Shown here: piece by piece, positions 26,273 to 34,392 of the stretch
Layout: each line of letters opens with the position of its first letter
Position numbering within the stretch: position 1 is the first letter of the stretch
Assembly: GCF_017312485.1 (NCBI RefSeq)
Contig: NZ_BMBA01000002.1
Span: 430,287-494,286 of the forward strand
Source: Clostridium zeae
GTDB lineage: Bacteria; Bacillota; Clostridia; Clostridiales; Clostridiaceae
Direction: 5' to 3'
DNA: 64,000 nucleotides
The notes under the pieces: generated by a model
Database searches by the model: none
What the model was told of the DNA's origin: nothing
The model's input: only the letters and a program-made list of their open reading frames with translations
Position numbers and translations under genes: made by a program

Positions 26273-26475
26273 CATATAAATAAGTAAAGTATAACATTAA
26301 TTTTAAATTTGATAAACTGGCATATATCTTCCATTATTTAAATACTCTGCCCTTTTGTAAACTTTATTATAGTAAAAATCTTGTACTCAAATTTCAGTGC
26401 TTTTCTCTATATTATTGACATTTTTAATTAAATAACAAACCCTTATACTCTCCTAAAGCCTAAAAATTACTAAGT

Positions 26476-26509
26476 ATATTGTAATAATTTATTTATAAGG
26501 TTACAATAT
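26476..26509 (+). promoter_or_regulatory. Predicted pncB promoter inside an inverted repeat
   Basis: -35 TTGTAA (26479-26484), 17-bp spacer, -10 TACAAT (26502-26507). The two boxes are the halves of an inverted repeat ATATTGTAA-N16-TTACAATAT, so a dimeric repressor could cover both. An AAAGGAG ribosome site follows at about 26527. The rest of the 395-bp gap is element A plus AT-rich DNA. Confidence 0.55.
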
Positions 26510-26541
26510 CCTTATGGTATTTCATGTAAAGGAGATTTGCT

Positions 26542-28017
26542 ATGACAAAAGAAATTAACTTCGATGTAAGAAGTTCTAGGAACTTAACAATGCTTGTAGA
26601 TTTTTATGAACTTACTATGGGAAATGGATATCTAAGAGATGGATTAAAAGATAAAATCGCTTATTTCGATATGTTTTTCAGAAGAGTGCCAGACGGTGGT
26701 GGTTACTGTATAATGGCTGGAGTAGAACAGCTTATAGAGTATCTAAGCAATTTAAAATTCACAGAAGAAGATATAGATTACTTAAGAAGCAAACAAATAT
26801 TTGCTGAAGAGTTTTTAAATTATCTTGAAAATTTCGAATTTTGTTGTGATGTATGGGCTGTTCCAGAAGGTAACCCTGTATTTCCTAATGAACCGCTTGT
26901 AACTGTACGTGGTCCAGTTATCCAAGCTCAATTTATTGAAACTATGATACTTCTTACTATAAATCATCAGACTCTAATTGCTACAAAAGCAAACAGAATT
27001 TGTAGAGCTGCTCAGGGTAGAACAGTTATGGAGTTTGGATCTAGAAGAGCACAAGGATATGATGGTGCAATTTATGGAGCAAGAGCAGCGGTAATAGGTG
27101 GCTGTGCTTCGACTGCTTGTACTATCGCTGAGGAAATGTTTGATATACCAGCATCAGGAACTATGGCCCACTCTTGGGTTCAACTTTATCCAAGTGAATA
27201 TGAAGCTTTTAAAGCTTGGGCAGAAGTTTATCCAGAAAACTGTACTTTCTTAGTAGATACCTACAATGTATTAAAATCAGGTATTCCAAATGCTATTAAG
27301 GTTTTTGATGAAATACTAAAACCAAAAGGTCTTAGACCTAAAGGAATAAGAATTGACAGTGGAGATATAACTTATCTTACTAAAAAATGTAGAAAAATGC
27401 TTGATAATGCTGGTTATAGCGATTGCAAGATTGTAATATCAAACTCACTTGATGAGCACATAATAAATGATGTAATATCTCAAGGAGCAAAAGTAGATTC
27501 TTTTGGTGTTGGGGAGAGACTTATAACCGCTAAATCAGAACCAGTCTTCGGAGGCGTATATAAACTAGTTGCTATTGAAGACGATTCTAAGATAATCCCA
27601 AAAATTAAGATAAGTGAAAATGAAGAAAAGATAACTAATCCTGGTTTCAAAAAGATATATAGAATCTTTGATAAAGATAATGATATGGCCATTGCAGATT
27701 TAATTGCTTTAAATGATGAAGTGATAAATACTGACAGTAGTCTAGAGATCTTTGATCCTGTATACACATGGAAGAGAAAGAAACTTTCAAATTTCTATGT
27801 TAAAGATTTAATGGTTCAAGTATTTGACAAAGGAAAGCAAGTTTATGAAAGCCCTTCTGTTCTAGAAATAAAAGATTTTGCTAGTGAAGAAACTGAGAAA
27901 CTTTGGCCTGAGGTTTTAAGATTTGAGAATCCACATACTTATTATGTAGATTTATCAAGTAATTTATGGAGCTTAAAACAAAGCTTATTACATAAATATA
28001 CAGATCAATATAAGTAA
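26542..28017 (+). CDS. pncB: Nicotinate phosphoribosyltransferase
   Basis: 491 aa. Converts nicotinate and PRPP to nicotinate mononucleotide in the NAD salvage (Preiss-Handler) pathway. The N-terminus MLVDFYELTMGNGYL, central MEFGSRRAQGYDGAIYGARAA and SGTMAHSWVQ, and IRIDSGDITYLTKKCRKMLD are strong family signatures; the His of TMAHSW is the phosphorylated residue in the family. The length is that of the long bacterial form. Single gene with a strong terminator; its promoter lies in an inverted repeat, suggesting control by a NAD-responsive or other repressor. Confidence 0.95.
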   Translation: MTKEINFDVRSSRNLTMLVDFYELTMGNGYLRDGLKDKIAYFDMFFRRVPDGGGYCIMAGVEQLIEYLSNLKFTEEDIDYLRSKQIFAEEFLNYLENFEFCCDVWAVPEGNPVFPNEPLVTVRGPVIQAQFIETMILLTINHQTLIATKANRICRAAQGRTVMEFGSRRAQGYDGAIYGARAAVIGGCASTACTIAEEMFDIPASGTMAHSWVQLYPSEYEAFKAWAEVYPENCTFLVDTYNVLKSGIPNAIKVFDEILKPKGLRPKGIRIDSGDITYLTKKCRKMLDNAGYSDCKIVISNSLDEHIINDVISQGAKVDSFGVGERLITAKSEPVFGGVYKLVAIEDDSKIIPKIKISENEEKITNPGFKKIYRIFDKDNDMAIADLIALNDEVINTDSSLEIFDPVYTWKRKKLSNFYVKDLMVQVFDKGKQVYESPSVLEIKDFASEETEKLWPEVLRFENPHTYYVDLSSNLWSLKQSLLHKYTDQYK

Positions 28018-28028
28018 TACCTTACCCC

Positions 28029-28066
28029 AAAAAACAGTCTAACTATATTTTAGACTGTTTTTTGTT
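28029..28066 (+). terminator. pncB terminator
   Basis: Stem AAAAAACAGTCTAA/TTAGACTGTTTTTT around a 7-nt loop, T-run on the plus strand, 12 nt after the pncB stop. Confidence 0.9.
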
Positions 28067-28126
28067 TCTACAAAACTTAATTATCAACTAATTTCACTAT
28101 ACTACAATTTCTTATTAAGTAAAAAC

Positions 28127-28214
28127 GCATTACTTCATACTGAGATTCATATTTTTAAAATACTTCACCAAAACTTATGAAGGCTTTTAGAATTATCTTC
28201 AACTTAAGTAATGC
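28127..28214. repeat. Nested-hairpin element C (weaker third copy)
   Basis: Outer arms gcattacttca (28127-28137) and ttaagtaatgc (28204-28214), one mismatch, with an inner hairpin aaaa-ta-cttca/tgaag-gc-tttt (28157-28188). The left flank matches element B at 16 of 22 positions; the right flank matches less well. Located between convergent genes. The remaining DNA up to 28397 is AT-rich, with a further GTATGAAGC that could pair with the left arm. Confidence 0.45.
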
Positions 28215-28397
28215 CCTTTTATATATGTTAAACATGAATAGATGTTCCCCTTAAGTATGAAGCTTATATTTTCAAAGCATCATATCAAAAAATAAGTTTT
28301 AGTATAATTTACTAATTAACCGGTCACATCTTTAATTAAATTTCAATTATACATTACGTAATTGAATATGTTCAACCTTAATTAATATTTTAGAAGA

Positions 28398-28613
28398 TTA
28401 GTAGCTTGAAGAAGCCTTGAACTTTTTAATAAAGTAATCCTCTTCAATTTCTTCTGTAAAGTCTGTAATCCTTGTCACTTCTTTTAATGATGTTCCTGTC
28501 AAATGTGTATTAAAAACACATTCATCTTTATCCTGTGATGAACTTTTCATAGGACATTCATGATCACATTCTACTGAATGGTTATAATTTGACCAAAAAG
28601 GACATTGACCCAT
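28398..28613 (-). CDS. Small four-cysteine protein, 71 aa
   Basis: Starts MGQCPFWSNYNHSVEC; the ATG at 28613 follows GGGGGG with 6-nt spacing and is preferred over an upstream in-frame start. Four Cys in the pattern C-x11-C-x3-C-x10-C suggest a structural metal or an iron-sulfur site. The C-terminus is acidic, then basic (DYFIKKFKASSSY). No known family recognised; the cysteine spacing and good start suggest a real gene. Confidence 0.6.
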   Translation of the reverse strand: MGQCPFWSNYNHSVECDHECPMKSSSQDKDECVFNTHLTGTSLKEVTRITDFTEEIEEDYFIKKFKASSSY

Positions 28614-28732
28614 AATTATCCCCCCTTTAACATTTAAGATAATCTTTGCCATTTTTCTATAGAGTTATTATATTTTAATTTTATAAAAAAATAAAGAAAC
28701 ATTTTGTTAACAATTTCACTTAGCTAACTTTT

Positions 28733-29932
28733 TTATGTAATTATGTTTAGCCATTCTAAGCATTCTAAATATATATTAGATAAAGTTTCAATTTCAATGT
28801 TATGTCTTTTATTAAAATTAATGATTTCATCTTCTTTCATAGCTTCATAGTTAATTGCTACATTAAGTATTTCATAGAGAAAATTATCATTTTTTATAAG
28901 TGCTCTCTTTATATCTTCTTCTATAGGTAATTCTTCCATCAAATGCTTCATATCGGTTGAAAAAATAACATCCAAATAAGAGAATAGTCCTACCAGAAAC
29001 GCTGAAGCTCCCATTTTTTTATCAATTACATCGCATAAAGTTTCACAAAAATGAGCCCTTACCATTGCATTTTTAGATAATTCTTCATAATCTTGGTTTG
29101 TAAAAATATTGAAACTTACTAATATTGCCCACTTTTCTAGTTCTCTTGGTCCTAATAAAGTAATAGCTTGTTTTATTGAATTAATCTTATTTGGCATACC
29201 GAAATGTGCTGAATTAATATATTTAATCAGTTTGTAGCATAATGAGGGGTCTCTTCTTATAAATCTTTCTAAACTCTCAAAATCTGAATTACAATCTTTC
29301 AATTCTTTAATGAACACTATAAAACTCGATTTGGCTACAGGGCTATGCTTACCTGTAATTATCTTTGGTTTACTAAAAAAGTAACCTTGGAAAAGATCAT
29401 AGCCTAATTTTAGTGCTTTATCAAACTCTTCTACTGTCTCTACTTTTTCGGCCAAGGCTTTAATATTCAATCTCTTTAAATTTTTACATATTACTTTTTG
29501 TTCTTCTTCAGTAGTTAATAAAAAATCTACTTTCACAATATCTATAATTTCAACTAACGCACTTATATCTTGTTCATTACTAAAATCATCAATCGCAATC
29601 TTATACCCTTTAGCTTTCAGATTCTTACATGCATTAATAACTTCCTCTGTAAATTCTACATCCTCAAGTATTTCTACAATTACTATATCCTTTGGAAGAA
29701 GTTTTGGTAGCTCATCGATCAAAGTATTTTTAGTAAAGTTTATAAAAGCCTTTTTTCCTTCAGTAAGTCTACTCAATTCGATTATAGCTGTATTAGATAA
29801 AAGTTCTCTTGTGGCTAAATCACCGTCTACATTCTCAAACTTATTAGTGTAACTATTTCTATAAAGTAGTTCATACCCAAAAACTTTTTTGCTTCTAGTA
29901 AATATCGGTTGTCTAGCTATAAATATTTCCAT
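28733..29932 (-). CDS. EAL-HDOD domain signalling protein (YuxH-like)
   Basis: 399 aa. The N-terminal 200 residues form a degenerate EAL domain: it begins IFIARQPIFTRSKKVFGYELLYRN, with YEL in place of the catalytic EAL, and retains IAIDDFSNEQD. The C-terminal HDOD domain contains FIRRDPSLCYKLIKYINS and KINSIKQAITLLG. Because catalytic residues are altered, it more likely binds a nucleotide or protein than hydrolyses cyclic di-GMP. Start after AGAGGGG. Single gene between a Cys-rich gene and divergent queT. Confidence 0.88.
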   Translation of the reverse strand: MEIFIARQPIFTRSKKVFGYELLYRNSYTNKFENVDGDLATRELLSNTAIIELSRLTEGKKAFINFTKNTLIDELPKLLPKDIVIVEILEDVEFTEEVINACKNLKAKGYKIAIDDFSNEQDISALVEIIDIVKVDFLLTTEEEQKVICKNLKRLNIKALAEKVETVEEFDKALKLGYDLFQGYFFSKPKIITGKHSPVAKSSFIVFIKELKDCNSDFESLERFIRRDPSLCYKLIKYINSAHFGMPNKINSIKQAITLLGPRELEKWAILVSFNIFTNQDYEELSKNAMVRAHFCETLCDVIDKKMGASAFLVGLFSYLDVIFSTDMKHLMEELPIEEDIKRALIKNDNFLYEILNVAINYEAMKEDEIINFNKRHNIEIETLSNIYLECLEWLNIIT

Positions 29933-29987
29933 ATAATCCCCTCTAGTTCTCTATGTAGTCAAAGTTATGTCTATTTAAAAAATTTAT

Positions 29988-30015
29988 TTTACTCAATGTA
30001 AATTTGTGATATAAT
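29988..30015 (+). promoter_or_regulatory. Predicted queT promoter
   Basis: A perfect -10 TATAAT at 30010-30015, with TTTACT at 29988-29993 as a plausible -35 (16-bp spacer). Transcription would start near 30022, directly at the candidate riboswitch. Confidence 0.6.
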
Positions 30016-30023
30016 ACATTAGA

Positions 30024-30065
30024 TTTTTGTGTTTTATCCTTGTACCCACTAAAAAAAAGGAGGAT
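30024..30065 (+). promoter_or_regulatory. Candidate preQ1-I riboswitch in the queT leader
   Basis: The short leader holds a possible small hairpin (GTG...CAC) whose loop contains TCCTT, followed by an A-rich tail ending in AAGGAGG. TCCTT can pair with AAGGA of the Shine-Dalgarno, giving the hairpin-plus-pseudoknot plan of preQ1-I riboswitches, with the ribosome site sequestered. Position and target (a queuosine precursor transporter) agree. The P1 stem is short, so this is not certain. Confidence 0.5.
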
Positions 30066-30070
30066 TTTCA

Positions 30071-30583
30071 ATGAGTACAAAATCCAATATTAAATTTTTA
30101 ACTTATACTGCTGTAATTACTGCTATATACGTGGTTATGACAGTTACACTCTCCTATATAAGTTATGGACCTTTCCAGTTTAGATTTTCTGAAGTTTTAG
30201 TTCTTCTAGCATTTATAGATAAAAAATACATACCTGGTTTAGTTTTAGGATGCTTTTTAGCTAATATTTCTAGTCCATTAGGTCCAATTGACTGGATCAT
30301 AGGAACTACAGCTACATTTTTATCTGTATTTTGCATTAGCAGAACAAAAAACTTATTTATTGCTACTTTGTGGCCTACAATAATAAATGGACTTTTAGTA
30401 GGTGGCGAGCTATTCTATTTAGGTTTTATTCCTGAAACAAAGTTATGGATTCATCCACTAATACTTACTTCAGGTTCAGTAGCAATTGGGGAGTTTGTAG
30501 TAGTTTCTATAGCAGGATACATTCTTTTCAAAGGTTTGTTAAAAAATAATGCTATATTAAATATATTAAAAATTTCAAAGTAA
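30071..30583 (+). CDS. queT: QueT-type queuosine-precursor transporter subunit
   Basis: 170 aa, about five to six membrane segments, the size of an ECF-transporter substrate-binding (S) component. The FRFSEVLVLLAFIDKKYIPGLVLGCFLANISSPLG segment, read in parts, is typical of QueT, which takes up preQ1 or related queuosine precursors with a shared energising module encoded elsewhere. An AAGGAGG site precedes the ATG and is probably masked by the leader riboswitch. Confidence 0.85.
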   Translation: MSTKSNIKFLTYTAVITAIYVVMTVTLSYISYGPFQFRFSEVLVLLAFIDKKYIPGLVLGCFLANISSPLGPIDWIIGTTATFLSVFCISRTKNLFIATLWPTIINGLLVGGELFYLGFIPETKLWIHPLILTSGSVAIGEFVVVSIAGYILFKGLLKNNAILNILKISK

Positions 30584-30730
30584 AACTGTTATAACCTTTA
30601 CACTTTTATTTTATATTTCCATACTATAGTATTATTATATCCAGCTTGAAAAAGCATACTTACTGGCTATTTACACAATTATTACTTATATCGTATTAAT
30701 TTGCAAATTCTTTAAAATAAATAATATCAC

Positions 30731-30762
30731 AAAGGGAAGATGTAATAAAACATCTTCCCTTT
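30731..30762. terminator. Bidirectional terminator between queT and the 114-aa gene
   Basis: Perfect 12-bp stem AAAGGGAAGATG/CATCTTCCCTTT around an 8-nt loop; flanked by A and T on either side. Lies between convergent genes. Confidence 0.85.
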
Positions 30763-30800
30763 ATTTATATTAAGTACATTATTTACTGTTTAGGTGAATA

Positions 30801-31145
30801 TTATCTAGTATATCTGCACTCAGGATGCACAGTATTTTTAGAAACACTTATATTTATAATTTCGTTTTGGAACGCTTTAAGTAAAGCTTTTTCAAGTACT
30901 TTTTCTTGATCAAAGTTTTCAACATCACGACACTCAGCAAATACTTTATTTAATTCTCCATTTGCATTTCTATATGTTAATGTAATATAAGGTTTTTCAT
31001 ATTCTACCTTAACAACCTTTAATCCCCAAGAAATTTGAGCATAGTCACCATCTATACTTAATTTAGTTAGTTCTCTAAGTTTATCTTTTTCTTCATTTGG
31101 ATCATTAATGATAAGTAACTCATCACCGATTTTATACTTTGCCAT
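30801..31145 (-). CDS. Hypothetical protein, 114 aa
   Basis: Starts MAKYKIGDELLIIND after AAGGAGG. The N-terminal half (YKIGDELLI, YAQISWGLKVVKVEY, YITLTYR) reads as a small beta-barrel, and the second half is helical (EKVLEKALLKAFQNEI). One Cys in AECRDV and one in PECRYT. No signal peptide or membrane segment. Not recognised as a known family. Single gene with its own terminator. Confidence 0.65.
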   Translation of the reverse strand: MAKYKIGDELLIINDPNEEKDKLRELTKLSIDGDYAQISWGLKVVKVEYEKPYITLTYRNANGELNKVFAECRDVENFDQEKVLEKALLKAFQNEIINISVSKNTVHPECRYTR

Positions 31146-31620
31146 ATTTTAGTACCTCCTTAAAATAAAATATATGACTTCCGCTACTAAGGTTAAGTTT
31201 ACCACTTTCATATACTGTAGTAAAGGAAATTGACGATATTCTTTATTTAATTATATGTTAAAAGTAATTTGTCAAAAAAACACTTATACTTTGTACCAAA
31301 TATAAATTAAAACCACTTCTAAAGTTTGTTAATTTCAATTATTGTCAATATAAATTTAATACCTAACAATAATTTTGCTCTACTTTTTATTCTTCTATAC
31401 AGTTTAATATATTTCCACAAATCAATTGTACCAACAGGTTTCTAAAGTTTCTTTAAAGTTTTCATGTTCATGTCAAATATATTGTGAATTGTTTAATATT
31501 TATCAAACAAAACCCATAACAATTGAAGCCTCTATATAAAAATTAGCTTAAAAAGCTATTAACTTAACTTTTTTTTGTTATAATTATTTATAATAATTTC
31601 AAAACTAAGGAGTGTATATA
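31146..31620. other. Divergent intergenic region, 475 bp
   Basis: AT-rich DNA between divergent genes. A TATAAT on the minus strand (31250-31255), with TTTTGA 16 bp upstream, may drive the 114-aa gene. On the plus side TTATAATTATTTATAA (31578-31593) resembles an imperfect PerR/Fur box and contains a TATAAT. No clear RNA or small gene. Confidence 0.4.
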
Positions 31621-32532
31621 TTGTTTGGATATGTTGTCCCATGTAGACTAGAGCTTAAGGTAAAAGATTATGAAAGATTCAAATCCTACTATTGTGGTCT
31701 ATGTCATTCTATAAAATCTATTTATGGTAACATGCCTAGATTATCACTAAATTACGATATGACCTTTCTTTCTATATTGCTTAATTCTTTAATTGAAGAA
31801 GAAGTTGATTATAAGAGAATAACCTGTGCGCTTCATCCTACTCAAAAAAAAATAATTGCAACGAATACTTCAGCATTAGATTATGCTGCGCATATAAATG
31901 TAGCTTTATTCTACTATAAATTAGTAGATGATATTAATGATGATAAAAGCGCAAAAGCTAAAATTATGTCATTAATCTTTGTTAACAGTAAAAATCTATT
32001 TTCAAAAAAATATTCGGTTATCAATGAGTTGATAAATACTGAATTAGATGATTTAGCAGAAAAAGAAAAAAATTATTCAAAGTATACATTGGACGAAATT
32101 GCTCATCCATTCGGTAATCTCACTGGAGAATTGATGCGTAAATTTCCTTCAGAATTTATTAATGATTCCACACATTTAAGAGATACATTATATGAACTTG
32201 GATATAATCTTGGAAAATGGATTTATTTAATAGATGCTTTAGATGACCTTAAAGATGATATGGAAAAGAAAAAGTTTAATGTATTTAACAGCTGTCTTAA
32301 TGATAAAAACTTAAATTTTCATGAATTTTATGAAAGTATAGTACCAAGAGCAGAGTTTTCTCTTTTAAGCTATGCATCTCGATGTTATAATTCACTTATG
32401 GAGTTAGATTTAACCAAGAATAAGGAAATTTTAGAGAACATTCTTGGCTTGGGTTTAATGGAGAAATATGATTCAGTAATTAAAAAGTATGAAATTAATA
32501 ATACACCTAACGGGAGGACACTTTATGAATAA
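31621..32532 (+). CDS. DUF5685 family protein
   Basis: 303 aa. Starts [17 protein letters not shown], characteristic of the DUF5685 group; the TTG at 31621 follows AAGGAG with 8-nt spacing. It contains YYCGLCHSI (CxxC, residues about 24-32), an all-helical body with many Asp ([18 protein letters not shown]), and no membrane segment. Its 3' end overlaps the DnaJ-like gene by 8 nt. Family function unknown; the helical, Asp-rich body recalls prenyl-transferase-like folds, but that is only an impression. Confidence 0.75.
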   Translation: MFGYVVPCRLELKVKDYERFKSYYCGLCHSIKSIYGNMPRLSLNYDMTFLSILLNSLIEEEVDYKRITCALHPTQKKIIATNTSALDYAAHINVALFYYKLVDDINDDKSAKAKIMSLIFVNSKNLFSKKYSVINELINTELDDLAEKEKNYSKYTLDEIAHPFGNLTGELMRKFPSEFINDSTHLRDTLYELGYNLGKWIYLIDALDDLKDDMEKKKFNVFNSCLNDKNLNFHEFYESIVPRAEFSLLSYASRCYNSLMELDLTKNKEILENILGLGLMEKYDSVIKKYEINNTPNGRTLYE

Positions 32533-33130
32533 TCCTTATGAAATACTTGGTATAAAAGAAGGGGCTTCAGAGGACGAGATAAAAAAGGCCTATAGAGAGC
32601 TTGCAAAAAAATATCATCCAGATCAATATGGAAATAATCCATTGAGAGATTTAGCAGAAGATAAAATGAGAGAATTAAATGAAGCTTATGATTATCTTAT
32701 AAAAAACGCTAAAAACACTAACTATAATAGCAATAGCTATTCTGGAAACAACAACTATTCTTCTAACGGTTCTACAAACTATGCTGAAATACGTAGAGAC
32801 TTAGCTTCTGGAAGAATATCCGATGCAGAATATAAGCTAAATAACATCAGAATGCGTGATGCAGAATGGAATTATCTCTATGGCATAGTTATGCTTCAAA
32901 AAGGACATATGGATTCAGCTTTCAATTATCTTCAACAAGCTTGCAATCTTGATCCTACAAATGGTGAATATAGAGATACCTTAAATAGAATATCATCAAG
33001 TAATAACGCCTATAGACAATCTTATTATAGAACAACAAGAAACAGTGATACACTTGACTGTTGTTTGCAGCTATGGTGTTTAGATTCAATTTGTGAATGT
33101 TTTGGCGGAGACCTTATTGGTTGCTGCTAA
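32525..33130 (+). CDS. J-domain (DnaJ-like) protein with Cys-rich tail
   Basis: 201 aa. Residues 3-60 are a J domain with the HPD motif ([11 protein letters not shown]), which would stimulate a DnaK-type ATPase. There follows an Asn/Ser-rich linker, then two helical TPR-like repeats ([24 protein letters not shown], in part) and a C-terminal segment ending [17 protein letters not shown]...CC with six or more Cys, possibly lipidated or metal-bound. ATG at 32525 follows GGGAGG. Coupled to the DUF5685 gene by overlap; the pair is probably a functional unit. Confidence 0.82.
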   Translation: MNNPYEILGIKEGASEDEIKKAYRELAKKYHPDQYGNNPLRDLAEDKMRELNEAYDYLIKNAKNTNYNSNSYSGNNNYSSNGSTNYAEIRRDLASGRISDAEYKLNNIRMRDAEWNYLYGIVMLQKGHMDSAFNYLQQACNLDPTNGEYRDTLNRISSSNNAYRQSYYRTTRNSDTLDCCLQLWCLDSICECFGGDLIGCC

Positions 33131-33145
33131 GAAAAAGGAGTTTAT

Positions 33146-33643
33146 ATGAAAGCAAGCCATATTGCAAAGGGAGGGCTGTTTGTAGCCCTAACAATAATTT
33201 TTTTATATTTGTCTGGAATTTTACCTACAAATAAATTAGCCTTTATTACCCTAGCTTCAATAATAATTCCAATATCTATTATGGCAACTTCCGTATCATC
33301 TTCAGTGCTTGTATATGTTGCATCTTCTATTTTAGCATTATTGTTAGTAAATAAGACAATTGCATTTGCATACATAATATTTTTTGGTTCTTACGGATTT
33401 ATTAAATATTTTGTGGAACGAATCAATATTATTGTTATAGAGTATATTTTGAAAATCCTGTTCTTTAGTTTATGCTTCTTTGTAATTCACAAGTTTTATA
33501 ATGTTTTTTTACTAACCAATGTTGGTAATAGATTTCCAATCTGGCAACTTATATTAGCAGCTGAAGTTATATTTGTAATATATGATTATGCTTTAACAGT
33601 AGCAATTTCCTATTACATTAGAAGGTTTAATAAAAAATATTAA
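33146..33643 (+). CDS. Five-segment membrane protein, 165 aa
   Basis: Hydrophobic throughout with about five membrane segments, beginning KASHIAKGGLFVALTIIFLY. This N-terminal pattern resembles S-component-like or DUF2232-like transporters (a helix with KGGLxVAL). An AAAGGAG site precedes the ATG, 15 nt after the J-domain gene, so it is probably the third gene of the same operon. A strong terminator follows. Function unknown. Confidence 0.65.
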   Translation: MKASHIAKGGLFVALTIIFLYLSGILPTNKLAFITLASIIIPISIMATSVSSSVLVYVASSILALLLVNKTIAFAYIIFFGSYGFIKYFVERINIIVIEYILKILFFSLCFFVIHKFYNVFLLTNVGNRFPIWQLILAAEVIFVIYDYALTVAISYYIRRFNKKY

Positions 33644-33662
33644 AGATATATCAATGAGCAAA

Positions 33663-33699
33663 AAAAAATCGCTGAAGTGCCTTTCTTCAGCGATTTTTT
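33663..33699 (+). terminator. Terminator of the DUF5685-DnaJ-membrane operon
   Basis: Stem AAAAAATCGCTGAAG/CTTCAGCGATTTTTT (33663-33677 with 33685-33699). It can act in both directions. Confidence 0.9.
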
Positions 33700-33722
33700 A
33701 TATAAACTCTATAATTTTCGAA

Positions 33723-33750
33723 AAATAAAAGAACAGCAAAACTGTTCTTA
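33723..33750 (-). terminator. Second hairpin, T-tract on the minus strand
   Basis: Stem AGAACAG/CTGTTCT with loop CAAAA-type; on the minus strand TTTTATTTTT follows. No minus-strand gene is evident upstream (33750-33936), so the terminated transcript, if real, is unknown. Confidence 0.4.
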
Positions 33751-33785
33751 AGGATAAATAGAAAATGAACATGGACTTTTGAAAT

Positions 33786-33803
33786 TTGTTAATTAATTAA
33801 CAA
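33786..33803. promoter_or_regulatory. 18-bp perfect palindrome
   Basis: TTGTTAATT/AATTAACAA, 166 bp upstream of the PerR-like gene. Operator-like, but AT-rich palindromes arise by chance in this genome. Confidence 0.3.
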
Positions 33804-33892
33804 CCTCGTTTATATTTTAACAGATACTATTTATTATTACAATAGCTTTTTCAAATTTTTTTTGCATTTAGACACTTATTATATAGTATTAT

Positions 33893-33921
33893 TTGACGAG
33901 TAATAATAATTATTATATAAT
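33893..33921 (+). promoter_or_regulatory. PerR-like gene promoter with a 15-bp Fur/PerR box in the spacer
   Basis: -35 TTGACG (33893-33898), 17-bp spacer, -10 TATAAT (33916-33921). The spacer ends with TAATAATAATTATTA (33901-33915), a perfect 7-1-7 inverted repeat that matches the PerR box consensus TTATAATnATTATAA at 13 positions. Binding there would block the promoter, implying autoregulation. Confidence 0.8.
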
Positions 33922-33951
33922 ATAGATATAACAATTATGAGGATGGTGAAG

Positions 33952-34365
33952 ATGGATAATATAACAAGTATCTTCAGAGAAAAAAAATTAAAGCTAACAC
34001 CACAAAGAATTGCTGTTTATAAATATTTAAAAGGAACTAAGGAACATCCTTCTGCCGAAGTTATTTACAAAGCTTTACAAGAGGAATATCCTACAATGAG
34101 TTTAGCTACAGTATATAAGGCATTAAAGACTCTAGTTGAAGTTGGATTGGTTCAAGAAATTAACGTAGGTGAAGGAAACTTTAGATATGACGCTTTTTCA
34201 AGCCCTCATCCACATATCCAATGTGTAAATTGTGGTAGAGTTGATGATTTAGATCAATTAGACTTAGGAGGACTTAATAAGGAAGCTGAAAATAATAGTA
34301 AATACAAAGTTCTTTCTAACAAAGTTTATTTCTATGGTATTTGTCAGGAATGTCAAGAAAAATAA
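33952..34365 (+). CDS. perR: Fur-family regulator, PerR-like
   Basis: 137 aa. N-terminal winged helix (KLTPQRIAVYKYLKGTKEHPSAEVIY, in part; MSLATVYKALKTLVE is the recognition region). The dimerisation domain has two CxxC pairs, CVNCG and CQEC, for the structural zinc. The segment FRYDAFSSPHPHIQC has Asp where PerR has its metal-oxidation ligand and Fur usually has Glu, so a peroxide-sensing PerR is favoured. The start at 33952 is one of three in-frame ATGs. The promoter carries a matching box, implying self-control. Confidence 0.82.
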   Translation: MDNITSIFREKKLKLTPQRIAVYKYLKGTKEHPSAEVIYKALQEEYPTMSLATVYKALKTLVEVGLVQEINVGEGNFRYDAFSSPHPHIQCVNCGRVDDLDQLDLGGLNKEAENNSKYKVLSNKVYFYGICQECQEK

Positions 34366-34392
34366 AGCTACATATGTAGCTTTATTTTTTTT
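34364..34392 (+). terminator. Terminator of the PerR-like gene
   Basis: AAAGCTACAT/ATGTAGCTTT hairpin (34364-34383) followed by A and a run of eight Ts. It overlaps the last codons of the opposing lipoprotein gene. Confidence 0.85.
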
